This document shows, one piece after another, positions 16,246 through 25,512 of a stretch of DNA of 64,000 bases; the stretch's first letter is position 1; the number at the start of each line of letters is the position of its first letter. This DNA comes from JANNRR01 sp043736155 (GTDB lineage Bacteria; Pseudomonadota; Alphaproteobacteria; Rhodobacterales; Rhodobacteraceae): the NCBI GenBank assembly GCA_043736155.1, contig JAYTDA010000172.1, positions 1 to 64,000 on the forward strand, read 5' to 3'. The notes under the pieces are model-generated. The model was not told the DNA's origin. It saw only the letters and a list, made by a program, of their open reading frames with translations, and made no database searches. The translations under genes were made by a program, and so were the position numbers.

Positions 16246-17748
16246 ATGCCCAACGATTTTACCGGCCTGCTCACCGGCTCCTATTGGAGCGGGATCGAGG
16301 TTGCGGGCAAACCCACCATCGTCACCTATTCTTTCCCGGCCACCGCGACACCGCCGGGCTATATTGCCACCCTCAACGACCCCAACCTGACGCCCGCCGC
16401 CATTGCCAGCTATCAGGGCTTTGACGCCGCCGAACAGGCACTTGCCCGCACGGCACTGGCGGAATGGGGCAATGCATCGGGGCTGATCTTCATCGAAGTG
16501 GCACCCGGGCAGGGCGACATCAATTTTCAAAAGTTGGATTTTTCCGGCACCGGCTATGATGGCGCGGGCGGCATTGCCTATCGCCCGTTCGGCACTTGGG
16601 ATGGCAGCAGCTATCCGTCGTTTACCGGTGATCTCGATAGCGCCGGTGATGTGTTCATGAACAGCGACATCCCGGTGACCTATGGCACCTTGCTGCATGA
16701 AATCGGCCATGCCCTCGGGCTGAAACATCCGATGGAAGTCTGGACCCAGTTTGCCGCCTGGCCGCCGGTGACCCATGCGGTGTGGGATGTGAATGATCCG
16801 GTGCTGACCATCATGGCCGAGGGCAGCGGCGCCGGTGGCACCGGCCATCTGACCGCCATCGACATTCAGGCGATCCAGTTCATCTATGGCACCCAGGCAC
16901 AGGATGGCACCCAGGTCGCATCCTGGTCGTGGAACGCAACAACCCAGACGCTGACGCAGAACGGTTTTGCCACCGATGATGTGATCCGGGGCTCATCGGT
17001 CAAGGATATCATCCGAGGCAATGCGGGCAATGACGCGCTGTTCGGCCTCGCCGGGGCCGACAGCCTGATCGGGGCTGCCGGCAATGACAGCCTGTTTGGC
17101 GGCACCGGCAGGGATACGCTGGTCGGTGGGCTGAATGACGACAGCTACTTTGTCGATACCGGCGATCTGGTGACCGAAGCGGCCAATGCCGGCTATGACC
17201 GGGTGTTCAGCGGCGTCAGCTTTGCCCTTGCCGCCAATGTCGAGGAATTGACCCTGTTCGGCGCCACCGGTCTGACCGGCACCGGCAACGCGGGTGCCAA
17301 TACGATCTTTGGCAATGGCTTTGGCTGTCTCCTGAAGGGTCTGGGTGGCGGCGATTACATCGTGGGCGGCGCTGGCAACGACAGCCTGACCGGCGGCGCC
17401 GGGGCCGACCTGATCTATGGTCAGGCCGGGGCAGACCGCTTCGTGTTTGGCGCTTTGGCCGATTTTGCCGCCGCGGCCACACCCGACGCCATCGGCGATT
17501 TCAGCACCGCCGAGGGCGACAGGATCAACCTGTCAGCGATTGATCCAAATTCAGTGGTGGCGGGCAATCAGGCCTACAGCTTCATCGGCACCGCCGCCTT
17601 TTCCGTCACTGGCCTGTCACAGGTCCGCTATGTGGTGCAAGGGGCCGATGTACTGGTGCAAATCGATACCACCCGCGATCAGATCGCGGATCAGACCCTG
17701 CTGCTCTATGGTGTCAGCGCCTTGGTGGCGGCGGATTTCATTCTGTAA
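16246..17748 (+). CDS. Serralysin-like M10 zinc metallopeptidase with RTX repeats
   Basis: A 500-residue secreted-type protease. The catalytic domain has the metzincin zinc motif HEIGHALGLKH (151-161) and a following Met-turn (TIMAEGS). From about residue 260 there are nonapeptide RTX repeats (GNAGNDALFGLAGADSL, GGAGNDSLTGGAGADLIYGQ) that bind calcium, and the end is the hydrophobic C-terminal region typical of type I secretion substrates. No N-terminal signal peptide, as expected for that route. ATG preceded by CGGAGGATTTTC, an excellent ribosome site. No ABC/MFP/TolC secretion genes are visible nearby. It is divergent from a LysR gene. Confidence 0.93.
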   Translation: MPNDFTGLLTGSYWSGIEVAGKPTIVTYSFPATATPPGYIATLNDPNLTPAAIASYQGFDAAEQALARTALAEWGNASGLIFIEVAPGQGDINFQKLDFSGTGYDGAGGIAYRPFGTWDGSSYPSFTGDLDSAGDVFMNSDIPVTYGTLLHEIGHALGLKHPMEVWTQFAAWPPVTHAVWDVNDPVLTIMAEGSGAGGTGHLTAIDIQAIQFIYGTQAQDGTQVASWSWNATTQTLTQNGFATDDVIRGSSVKDIIRGNAGNDALFGLAGADSLIGAAGNDSLFGGTGRDTLVGGLNDDSYFVDTGDLVTEAANAGYDRVFSGVSFALAANVEELTLFGATGLTGTGNAGANTIFGNGFGCLLKGLGGGDYIVGGAGNDSLTGGAGADLIYGQAGADRFVFGALADFAAAATPDAIGDFSTAEGDRINLSAIDPNSVVAGNQAYSFIGTAAFSVTGLSQVRYVVQGADVLVQIDTTRDQIADQTLLLYGVSALVAADFIL

Positions 17749-17772
17749 AGCAGGTCCGGAAAGCAGCTTGAA

Positions 17773-18495
17773 TCACCCCGGAACCTGTCCGGCGGATGGG
17801 GATTGGCTCCTCACGACCGGCGCTGTCAAAGCAGCCAGTGACTGGCGCTGCTGCCCGGTTTCATCGAAATTCTCCGGGGCCAGCCATCTGCGATAGGCGT
17901 CGTGCAGGCGCGGCCAGTCCTTGTCGATCACCGCAAACCACGCGGTATCGCGGTTGCGGCCCTTGACGATGCTGGCTTGGCGGAACAACCCTTCATAGGA
18001 AAAGCCGAACCGTTCGGCGGCGCGGCGCGATGCCAGGTTCAAGGCGTCGCATTTCCACTCATAGCGGCGATAGCCCGCGTCAAACGCCCATTGCATCATC
18101 AAGAACAGCGCCTCGGTCGCTACCGCGCTGCGCTGCAACCGGGGGGACAGGGTGATGTGACCCACCTCGATCGACCCCGCCTCGGGGGTGATGCGCAGAT
18201 AGCTGGCGACCCCGCCAAGATCGCCGTTACCCATTGATCTTATGGCATAAAAATACGGATCGGCGCTGGCCGCCATGCCGTCAACCCAGTGCCGATAGTC
18301 TTCGAGCCGGTCAAATGGACCATAGGGCAGATAAGACCAGATGGCGTCATCGGCGCGGTTGGCGGCAAACAGCCCCTCGGCATGGGCCGCAGCATCCAGC
18401 CGTTCCAGCTGCGCCAGCCGCCCGTGCAGGACCGCAGGTCCGGGGCGTTCCGGCACTGTCCATCCCGCAACCCTTTCGCCGAATTCCTGCTGCAT
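17773..18495 (-). CDS. GNAT-family N-acetyltransferase (RimJ/RimL-like)
   Basis: A 240-residue acetyltransferase. Typical features are GVASYLRITPEAGSIEVGHI (strands beta4), LSPRLQRSAVATEALFLMMQ (acetyl-CoA binding loop region) and YRRYEWKCDALNLASRRAAE with the RFGFSYEG signature of the RimJ/RimL-like group. Substrate unknown. The upstream neighbour on this side is the DUF1501 gene, ending 58 nt away on the same strand. The ORF converges with the RTX peptidase. Confidence 0.88.
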   Translation of the reverse strand: MQQEFGERVAGWTVPERPGPAVLHGRLAQLERLDAAAHAEGLFAANRADDAIWSYLPYGPFDRLEDYRHWVDGMAASADPYFYAIRSMGNGDLGGVASYLRITPEAGSIEVGHITLSPRLQRSAVATEALFLMMQWAFDAGYRRYEWKCDALNLASRRAAERFGFSYEGLFRQASIVKGRNRDTAWFAVIDKDWPRLHDAYRRWLAPENFDETGQQRQSLAALTAPVVRSQSPSAGQVPG

Positions 18496-18553
18496 CACCG
18501 CCCCTCCGTCTTGCCCGGACCCTATCCGGCACAAAGCGTCGGCGCCACCCCGA

Positions 18554-19786
18554 CTACAGCAACAGCCCGAAATCGCTTCCCATATCCAGCCCCGGAAACA
18601 CCGTGTTTTCGATCAGCGCCGCATCCAGACCGAACATCCCGCGCATCACCCAGGCGGCATGGGCGCGGACATCCGAGGTTGGCATCAGATCGCGGCGGGC
18701 ATAAAGATCCGCCTCTGCCAGCCCCGGCCATTGCCCCAGCACCCGCCCGCCCCTGACCGCGCCACCGGCCAGCAGCATCAGCCCGCCGGTGCCATGATCG
18801 GTGCCGTTCGACCCGTTTTGCCGGGCGGTGCGACCAAACTCGGTCATTGCCACCACCGCCGTATGGCGCCAATTGGCCCCCAACCCGTCTTTCAGCGTCA
18901 ACAGGGTGTTTTGCAAGGCCGCCAAGGCCCGTTTCAACGCGGCTTCCTGATCGCGGTGGGTATCCCATCCGGCGATGGAAAAAGCGGCGATCCGGGTCGC
19001 TTCGTTCAGGCGCGCGGCGGCAAAGGCAGCAACCGGGTCAATGCGCGCCGGTATCGGGGCGCTGGCCAGATCGGCCTTCATCCCGGCTTCCATCGCCGCC
19101 ATTTCCGCCATTTCCGCCGGGTCTGCCAGCCGTTCCGCCAGATCCATCGCCGACAGAGCGGCGTCGCGGAACACCGGGTCCTGGTGATAGACCTGCTCCA
19201 GCAGGGTCCGGGCCTGCGGGGTCAGCGTCAGGCGGCTGGTCGGGGACCATTGGGTAAAGCGGGCAGGCCCGCGCAACACCTTCATCTCATCCCGGCCGAG
19301 GGCAAAGGCGGTTTCCGCCTGCATTCCCGGCACCACCTGCAACATCCGGTTCAACCAGCCGTCCTGCACGTTGGCCATGGCCAGATCGAACCCGGTGCCG
19401 CTTTCCAGCAGGTCCTGCCCATCGAAATGGCTGCGCTTGTCGCGATATGGCGTTGACACCGCATGCACAAACCCCAACGCGCCGGCATCCCACCACGGCT
19501 TCAACCCGGCCAGCGCCGGATGCAGCGCGAAATAGCCATCCAGCGGCAAGCCGTCACCCCCGGCTCCGGCGGCAAAGCCGGGGCGCAGACCGGCAAACGC
19601 CGCATCCCCCACCGGGCGCACCACATCCAGCCCATCCATCGCCCCGCGCAGGATGATCACCACCAGCCGCTGATCACCGGGGACCGAGGCCAGGGTAATC
19701 CCCGACATCAGCGGATGCGCCGCCGCCGAACAGCCGATCAGCGCCGACCCTTTCAGAAACAGCCGCCGAGACAGACCCTGTGCCAT
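18554..19786 (-). CDS. Tat-exported DUF1501 protein
   Basis: A 410-residue protein with a twin-arginine signal (LSRRLFLKGSALIGCSAAA, arginines 7-8), so it is exported folded. The body shows DUF1501 features: RGAMDGLDVVRPVGD, HPALAGLKPWWDAGALGFVH, the GWDTH motif and MTEFGRTARQNGSNGTDHGT, which resemble sulfatase/alkaline-phosphatase fold metal sites. Preceded by the DUF1800 gene with an 8-nt gap on the same strand; the two families are a fixed pair in many bacteria, exact role unknown. Confidence 0.9.
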   Translation of the reverse strand: MAQGLSRRLFLKGSALIGCSAAAHPLMSGITLASVPGDQRLVVIILRGAMDGLDVVRPVGDAAFAGLRPGFAAGAGGDGLPLDGYFALHPALAGLKPWWDAGALGFVHAVSTPYRDKRSHFDGQDLLESGTGFDLAMANVQDGWLNRMLQVVPGMQAETAFALGRDEMKVLRGPARFTQWSPTSRLTLTPQARTLLEQVYHQDPVFRDAALSAMDLAERLADPAEMAEMAAMEAGMKADLASAPIPARIDPVAAFAAARLNEATRIAAFSIAGWDTHRDQEAALKRALAALQNTLLTLKDGLGANWRHTAVVAMTEFGRTARQNGSNGTDHGTGGLMLLAGGAVRGGRVLGQWPGLAEADLYARRDLMPTSDVRAHAAWVMRGMFGLDAALIENTVFPGLDMGSDFGLLL

Positions 19787-19794
19787 GATTTTTC

Positions 19795-21183
19795 CTATCT
19801 GCGGTTGAATTCGGGCGAGGCGAGGATGATGCCGGTGCCGACCGGAAAGCTTTCGGCCCGTTCGGCAGCCAGCACCAGACCGGGGCTGGCGGCATCGGCC
19901 AGCGCTGCCCTGACCATCAGGCGCGGGTCCGGCAGGTCCGCTGCCAGCTGCGACGGGGCAGTCATTGCCCATTGGATCCGCGCCGCCAACCCCGAAGGGG
20001 TCACCCAGGCCTCGGCCTCCTCGGGCCAGCCGTTGGGGCCGGTTGGTTGCTGATAGGGCTGCCCCATCAGCTGCAGCGGGTCGATCAGCTGCGTCTTGAT
20101 CTGCCGCGCTGGCAGGTTCAGCAGCCGGTGCGGCGGTACCGCCAGCGCCCGCAGCGCGGTGGCGATGAAATCCATCGGTTGCCGGACCTTTTGAAACACC
20201 GGGTCCCAGGCCGCAGGATGGGCCAGCATCGCCGCATAAACCTGCGCCAGATCGCCGTCACTGTCGGCAAAGGCCGAGGCCATCGACGCCACCAGTCCGG
20301 GGTCAGGCACATCCGCCACGAAATGCACCGCCAGCTTGCGGGCGATATGGCGGGCGGTGTCTGGATGACGGGCAATATCGTGTAACGCCGCCACCACATC
20401 CGCCAGCGTCGCAGGCCCCGCGCTGCCGTAGCTGTTGCCCAGCACCACCTCTGCCCCCGGTTCCGCCATCCCCGGGCTGAACCGAAACCCGGTTGCAAGC
20501 GAAAAGGTCAACCCGGTCAACAGCTTGGCAAATGACCGCACATCCTCCTGGCGATAGGCGCCATCGACCCCAAGGGAATGCAGTTCCAGAATTTCCCGCG
20601 CCAGATTCTCGTTCAACCCGCGCTTTTGTCGCAGGGCAATCGGCGCATTGGGGCCGAATGACCCGACCTGATCCAGATAGACCAGCATCACCGGATGCAG
20701 CGCCGCCGCCACCAGCAGATCGCCGAATTTGCCCGCGACATGCGGGCGGATCGCGTCATCGACATAGGCCAGCGGTCCCATCATCTGCGCCGTGGTCTTG
20801 GACCGCACGGTGAAATGGTCGGCCCAGAACCAGACCAGCCGTTCGCGAAAACCGACAGGTGCGGCGACGGCGCGGGCCAGGGTGATGGCGGCACCGCGCT
20901 GATAGCGCTCGCCCAGCGCCCGCCTGGCCTCGGTCAACGCAACCACAGCGGCAGGGTCCGGTGCCGTGCCGGTGGCCTTGACGCCGCGCGCGGCGCGCTG
21001 GGTCTCCAGATAGGACTGTGCTTCGGCCGTGGTGTCGGCAAAACCCGTCACCGGAAACCGCGCCACCGCCCGGTCTTCGCCCGCCAGATCCGCCAGCAGC
21101 GCTACGGCATCCGCCGACGGCTCCTGCCCCGGCGACAGACCAAAGCCAAAACGGATCGCGGCAACGGTGGCGGGAAAGGTCAT
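19795..21183 (-). CDS. DUF1800 protein, partner of the DUF1501 protein
   Basis: A 462-residue helical protein. Recognisable DUF1800 segments: AAIRFGFGLSPG at the start, FRERLVWFWADHFTVRSK, LVAAALHPVMLVYLDQVGSF, NENLAREILELHSLGVDGAY and HIARKLAVHFVAD. Start chosen at MTFPATVAAIRFG; the 47 codons upstream look non-coding. First gene of a two-gene operon with the Tat-exported DUF1501 gene. No clear signal peptide at this start. Confidence 0.88.
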   Translation of the reverse strand: MTFPATVAAIRFGFGLSPGQEPSADAVALLADLAGEDRAVARFPVTGFADTTAEAQSYLETQRAARGVKATGTAPDPAAVVALTEARRALGERYQRGAAITLARAVAAPVGFRERLVWFWADHFTVRSKTTAQMMGPLAYVDDAIRPHVAGKFGDLLVAAALHPVMLVYLDQVGSFGPNAPIALRQKRGLNENLAREILELHSLGVDGAYRQEDVRSFAKLLTGLTFSLATGFRFSPGMAEPGAEVVLGNSYGSAGPATLADVVAALHDIARHPDTARHIARKLAVHFVADVPDPGLVASMASAFADSDGDLAQVYAAMLAHPAAWDPVFQKVRQPMDFIATALRALAVPPHRLLNLPARQIKTQLIDPLQLMGQPYQQPTGPNGWPEEAEAWVTPSGLAARIQWAMTAPSQLAADLPDPRLMVRAALADAASPGLVLAAERAESFPVGTGIILASPEFNRR

Positions 21184-21381
21184 GGGCGGCCTATCGGGAC
21201 TGGTCCTGGAAACATGTTTTGCAGGGCCGTGCCCCGCAATCCCTAAATAGGCGCTTGCCAGCCACTCTGCATCCCCCCGCCGGCGGCGCAGGGCGGAAAC
21301 CTGCCGGTCCTCGGATATGGCCACGACAGCACCCTGTTACCTGCTGCTGCCATTTTCTGTTCAAAAATATCCCACGGGGGT

Positions 21382-21446
21382 CCGGGGGTGTGAAACCCCC
21401 GGCTTCTTTTCAGACCCGCGCGGGTCCGGGGGTGTGAAACCCCCGG
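21382..21446. repeat. Two direct copies of a 21-bp hairpin downstream of aspS
   Basis: CCGGGGGTGTGAAACCCCCGG (21 nt split here as CCGGGGGTGTG-AAACCCCCGG) occurs at 21382-21402 and 21426-21446, each a 7-bp stem. They lie just past the aspS stop and could end its transcript, although no T-run follows. This hairpin class looks like a common intergenic repeat. Confidence 0.6.
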
Positions 21447-21453
21447 CAACCGG

Positions 21454-23418
21454 TCATTCCTTCGGGTTGACCCGCAGACTCAACTCGCGCAGCTGCACGT
21501 TGGTCGGCTCCGACGGTGCCCCCATCAGCAGATCGCAGGCCTGCTGGTTCATCGGGAACATGATAACCTCGCGGATGTTGGCCTCATCGGCCAGCAGCAT
21601 CACGATGCGGTCGATCCCGGCAGCACAACCGCCATGCGGCGGTGCGCCATAGCGGAACGCCTTGACCATGCCGCCAAACCGCTTGTCCACCTCGGCGGCC
21701 GGATAGCCCGCCAGTTCAAACGCCTTGTACATGATCTCCGGCTTGTGGTTGCGGATGCCGCCGGAAATCAGCTCATAGCCGTTGCAGGCGAGGTCGTATT
21801 GGTAGGCATAGACCTGCAAAGGATCGCCCTGCAGCGCCTCCAGCCCGCCTTGCGGCATCGAGAACGGGTTGTGGGAAAAGTCGATCTTCCCCTCGGCGGT
21901 CTTCTCGTACATCGGGAAATCGACGATCCAGGCGAACGCGAAGCGGTCGGTCTCGGTCAATCCCAGTTCGCGGCCAATCTCGTTGCGCGCCTTGCCCGCG
22001 ATGGCCTCGAATGCCTCCGGCTTGCCGCCAAGGAAAAACGCGGCGTCGCCAAGGCCAAGGCCGAGTTGCAGGCGGATGGCTTCGGTGCGTTCGGGGCCGA
22101 TGTTCTTGGCGAGGGGTCCTGCGGCTTCCATTCCTGAAGAAAAGAATTCGTGGATCAGCTTATCGGCTTTAAGGATGGCTTCACTGTCGCCATTTGCGAG
22201 GTGTCCAAGAATTTCCTCGACAACGTCCTTATTGTCCTGAGACAGCCCACCGCTCAGTTCTCGAACTTTAGAGTCGTCCGCGACGGAGCCAAGATACCAG
22301 TCACGAAGTGCGGGATATAGCCGTGTATCCACATCTCCACGCCAGAAAATATACCCCATCCCCGGCAGCCCCTCTTTCTGGGCAAAGGCGTTCATCCGGT
22401 CGCAGAACTTGCGGCTACCACCCGTCGGTGCCGGAATTGCCCGCACCTCATTCCCCGCCACCTCCAGCAACTTCGCGAAAATCGCAAACCCCGATCCGGC
22501 GAAATGCGCCGACACATCCTGCATCCGGATCGGGTTGCGCAAGTCGGGTTTGTCCGATCCGTACCATTTGAAACTGTCGCGATAGGTAATCAGCGGCCAG
22601 TCCTGATCCACCTTGCGCCCGCCGCCAAACTCGGTGAAAATCCCCGACAGCACCGGTTGCACAGCAGCAAACACATCGGCCTGTTCAACGAAACTCATCT
22701 CGATATCCAGCTGATAGAAATCGGTCGGTGAGCGGTCCGCCCTCGGGTCTTCATCGCGAAAACACGGCGCAATCTGGAAATAGCGGTCGAACCCCGCCAC
22801 CATGATCAGCTGTTTGAACTGCTGCGGTGCCTGTGGCAGGGCATAGAATTTCCCCGGATGCAGCCGCGACGGCACCAGAAAGTCCCGCGCCCCTTCGGGG
22901 CTGCTCGCCGTGATGATCGGGGTCTGGAACTCGGTAAACCCCTGATCCCACATCCGCCGCCGCATCGACTGCACGACCTTCGAGCGCAACATCATGTTGC
23001 CATGCAGCTTTTCGCGGCGCAGGTCGAGAAACCGGTAGGTCAGCCGGGTTTCCTCGGGGTAATCCACTTCGCCAAACACCGGCATCGGCAGCTCGTCGGC
23101 GGCCCCCAGCACCGTCAGGCCCTTGACATAAACTTCGATCCCGCCGGTCGCGATCTTCGGGTTGACCAGTGACGCATCGCGCGCCTTGACCACACCATCG
23201 ATCCGCACCACCCATTCGGCCCGCACCCGGCCCACCTCGGCAAAGGCGGCACTGTCGCTGTCGGCGATCACCTGCGTGATGCCATAATGGTCGCGCAGGT
23301 CGATGAACAGCACACCGCCATGGTCGCGGACCCGGTGCACCCAGCCCGACAGGCGCACCGCTTGGCCGACATGGGCAATGGAAAGATCGGCGCAGGTATG
23401 GCTGCGATAGGCGTGCAT
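21454..23418 (-). CDS. aspS: Aspartyl-tRNA synthetase with an unusual internal insertion
   Basis: Charges tRNA-Asp (or tRNA-Asx). Domains in order: N-terminal OB fold (HAYRSHTCADL, SGWVHRVRDHGGVLFIDLRD), class II motif 1 region, motif 2 (FRDEDPRADRSPTDFYQLDIE), the bacterial GAD-type insertion, then motif 3 (GGCAAGIDRIVMLLADEANIRE). At 654 residues it is about 60-70 longer than usual. The extra is residues ~361-429, between GYIFWR and GMEAAGPLAKNIG, which are normally almost adjacent. The DNA of that insert is clearly AT-richer than the rest, but the frame is intact. ATG preceded by GAAGGGGGCATC. Confidence 0.95.
   Translation of the reverse strand: MHAYRSHTCADLSIAHVGQAVRLSGWVHRVRDHGGVLFIDLRDHYGITQVIADSDSAAFAEVGRVRAEWVVRIDGVVKARDASLVNPKIATGGIEVYVKGLTVLGAADELPMPVFGEVDYPEETRLTYRFLDLRREKLHGNMMLRSKVVQSMRRRMWDQGFTEFQTPIITASSPEGARDFLVPSRLHPGKFYALPQAPQQFKQLIMVAGFDRYFQIAPCFRDEDPRADRSPTDFYQLDIEMSFVEQADVFAAVQPVLSGIFTEFGGGRKVDQDWPLITYRDSFKWYGSDKPDLRNPIRMQDVSAHFAGSGFAIFAKLLEVAGNEVRAIPAPTGGSRKFCDRMNAFAQKEGLPGMGYIFWRGDVDTRLYPALRDWYLGSVADDSKVRELSGGLSQDNKDVVEEILGHLANGDSEAILKADKLIHEFFSSGMEAAGPLAKNIGPERTEAIRLQLGLGLGDAAFFLGGKPEAFEAIAGKARNEIGRELGLTETDRFAFAWIVDFPMYEKTAEGKIDFSHNPFSMPQGGLEALQGDPLQVYAYQYDLACNGYELISGGIRNHKPEIMYKAFELAGYPAAEVDKRFGGMVKAFRYGAPPHGGCAAGIDRIVMLLADEANIREVIMFPMNQQACDLLMGAPSEPTNVQLRELSLRVNPKE
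22132..22338 (-). other. AT-richer in-frame insertion within aspS
   Basis: Codes for ~69 residues (GDVDTRLYPALRDWYLGSVA ... KADKLIHEFFSSG), predicted mostly helical and acidic. Codons such as TTA, AAG and AAA replace the G/C-ending ones of the flanks. No repeat or transposase remnant seen. Confidence 0.7.
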
Positions 23419-23654
23419 GATGCCCCCTTCACGAGGTGTCGCTGGCTGGAATTGGTCCGCAGCCGATACATACGTTGCTCTGCGGGAAGTCAAGTAACCT
23501 CTGCCATCCGCCGCACGGTGTTGTGCCAAAAGACATTGGAACTGCAAGGAACAATCCTATACATTAACCTGTGTCAGCAATCGGCAAAGGCCAAAGGGGT
23601 ACGCCTGCCAGAAGTTGACCGGGACCTGAAGCTGACCAAAATCGGAGACACGGG

Positions 23655-24887
23655 ATGTGGGACCGGATCCTGGATCATATGCTGGGAAAGCTGATCAAAA
23701 CCGGCACGCTGGTCCTGCGGCTGCCGGGTGGCGCCACCCTGCGCCACGGCGATGGCACCAGCCCCGAAGTCACCGCAACGCTGACCGACCCCGCCCTTGC
23801 CGGAAAACTGGTGCGCAACCCCGAACTGGCGCTGGGCGAGGCCTATATGAACGGCACTCTGCTGATCGAGGGCGATGACCTGCACGGGCTGTTGACCCTC
23901 GTGATCCAGAATGCCACCGAAAACGGCCACGTCTGGTGGCACCGCGGGATCGCCCGGGTGCGGGAGGCGCTGAAATTCCTGTCACAGTTCAATCCAACGC
24001 CCCGGGCCCGGCGCAATGTCGCGCATCATTATGACCTGTCGGGGGAGTTGTATGACCTGTTTCTCGATGCCGACCGGCAATATTCCTGTGCCTATTTCAA
24101 ACAGCCGACCGATACGCTGGAACAGGCCCAGGCGCAGAAAAAGGCGCATATCGCCGCCAAACTGCGGATCGAACCGGGGATGCGGGTCTTGGATATCGGC
24201 TGTGGCTGGGGTGGGCTGGGGCTGACCCTGGCGCGCGATTATGGTGCCCAGGTGCTGGGGGTGACGCTCAGCGCCGAACAGCACAAGATCGCCCAGCACC
24301 GCGCCGAAGCGGCGGGACTAAGCAGCCAGGTCGCATTCCGCCTGACCGATTACCGCCATGTCACCGGCCAGTTCGACCGGGTGGTGTCGGTCGGCATGTT
24401 CGAACATGTCGGTGTCCCGCATTACCGCGAATATTTCCGCAACGTCGCCTCCCGCCTGGCCCCGGACGGCGTGGCGCTGATCCATACCATCGGGCGCGCG
24501 TCGCCGCCCGGCTATACCAGCCCCTGGGTCACCAAATACATCTTTCCCGGCGGCTACGTTCCGTCATTGTCGGAACTGATGCCTGCGGTTGAGCATGAAG
24601 GGTTATGGCCCACCGATATCGAGGTCTGGCGCATGCATTACGCCGAAACCCTGCGCCACTGGCATGACCGGTTCATCGCCAACATCGACCGGGCACGGAC
24701 GATCTATGACGAACGCTTCTGCCGGATGTGGCGCTATTATCTGGTGGCGGCGGAACTGACCTTTCGCGTTGGCCGGCAATGCGTGTTTCAGGTGCAACTG
24801 GCACATGACCAACGGGCAGTGCCGCTGACACGGGATTACATTGCCGCGTCACCCCCACCGGCAAAGCTGGTCAAGGCGGCGGAATAG
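23655..24887 (+). CDS. cfa: Cyclopropane-fatty-acyl-phospholipid synthase family methyltransferase
   Basis: A 410-residue SAM-dependent enzyme that methylates unsaturated acyl chains in membrane lipids. The N-terminal ~110 residues are the lipid-binding domain, then NVAHHYDLSGELYDLFLDAD, the SAM motif VLDIGCGWGGLGLTLA, and FDRVVSVGMFEHVGVPHYREYF; the C-terminal RMWRYYLVAAELTFR is typical. Membrane-associated, cytoplasmic. Monocistronic: 236 nt of upstream DNA separates it from the divergent aspS. Confidence 0.92.
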   Translation: MWDRILDHMLGKLIKTGTLVLRLPGGATLRHGDGTSPEVTATLTDPALAGKLVRNPELALGEAYMNGTLLIEGDDLHGLLTLVIQNATENGHVWWHRGIARVREALKFLSQFNPTPRARRNVAHHYDLSGELYDLFLDADRQYSCAYFKQPTDTLEQAQAQKKAHIAAKLRIEPGMRVLDIGCGWGGLGLTLARDYGAQVLGVTLSAEQHKIAQHRAEAAGLSSQVAFRLTDYRHVTGQFDRVVSVGMFEHVGVPHYREYFRNVASRLAPDGVALIHTIGRASPPGYTSPWVTKYIFPGGYVPSLSELMPAVEHEGLWPTDIEVWRMHYAETLRHWHDRFIANIDRARTIYDERFCRMWRYYLVAAELTFRVGRQCVFQVQLAHDQRAVPLTRDYIAASPPPAKLVKAAE

Positions 24888-24888
24888 A

Positions 24889-25512
24889 TCAGGGGTTGCG
24901 GGCCACCACCGGGGCCAGCGCGGGCCGAGCGGCGACCGCTGCACAGAGCCGGATGACTTTGGGGCATTGCGCCGCCAATGAAGCTTGATCGACCCACCCC
25001 GCCAGCATCCAGATCATCAGATCCAGCATCTGCACCTTGTCGCCAAAGTGATAGGGTCCCGACCCAAGTGCCGCTTCATAGATCGCAAAATGTTGCAAAA
25101 CATAAATTTGCGCGGCTGCTTTCACAGAACCCGCAGCAGCGGCATCGGTGACAAAACGATCGGAATAGAACAGCCGCAGGATGCCTTCGTACAGATTGGC
25201 ATGGGCAAAGGTCAGCCAGCGGTCATGCTGGGCGCGCGCCGGTGATCCGGGTACCGGGGCCAGCCCCGCCGCCGGAAAGGCATCGGCCAGATGCTGCAGC
25301 ATCGCTGCGGTTTCCGTCATCACCGATCCATCCGGCAGCATCAGCGCCGGCACCTGCCCCCGCGGGTTCAGCGCCAGAAATCCGGGATCAGGGGCGCCGT
25401 CAGCCGTCTTTGGCACATTGACCAGATCGCAAGGCACCCCCAGTTCGGCAAAGGCGGCTTCAACCACCATGTTGCCAGCACCCGGCCGCCCGTAAAGCCT
25501 GTAACCCGTCAT
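24889..25512 (-). CDS. Glutathione S-transferase-like protein
   Basis: A 207-residue GST-fold protein: thioredoxin-like N-terminal half (YRLYGRPGAGNMVVEAAFAE, NPRGQVPALMLPDGSVMTET) with the cis-proline VPAL and glutathione gamma-Glu binding MTETAAM, then a helical C-terminal half. It overlaps the stop of the pabC-like gene by 4 nt (ATGA), so it is translated from the same transcript. Substrate unknown. Confidence 0.88.
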   Translation of the reverse strand: MTGYRLYGRPGAGNMVVEAAFAELGVPCDLVNVPKTADGAPDPGFLALNPRGQVPALMLPDGSVMTETAAMLQHLADAFPAAGLAPVPGSPARAQHDRWLTFAHANLYEGILRLFYSDRFVTDAAAAGSVKAAAQIYVLQHFAIYEAALGSGPYHFGDKVQMLDLMIWMLAGWVDQASLAAQCPKVIRLCAAVAARPALAPVVARNP

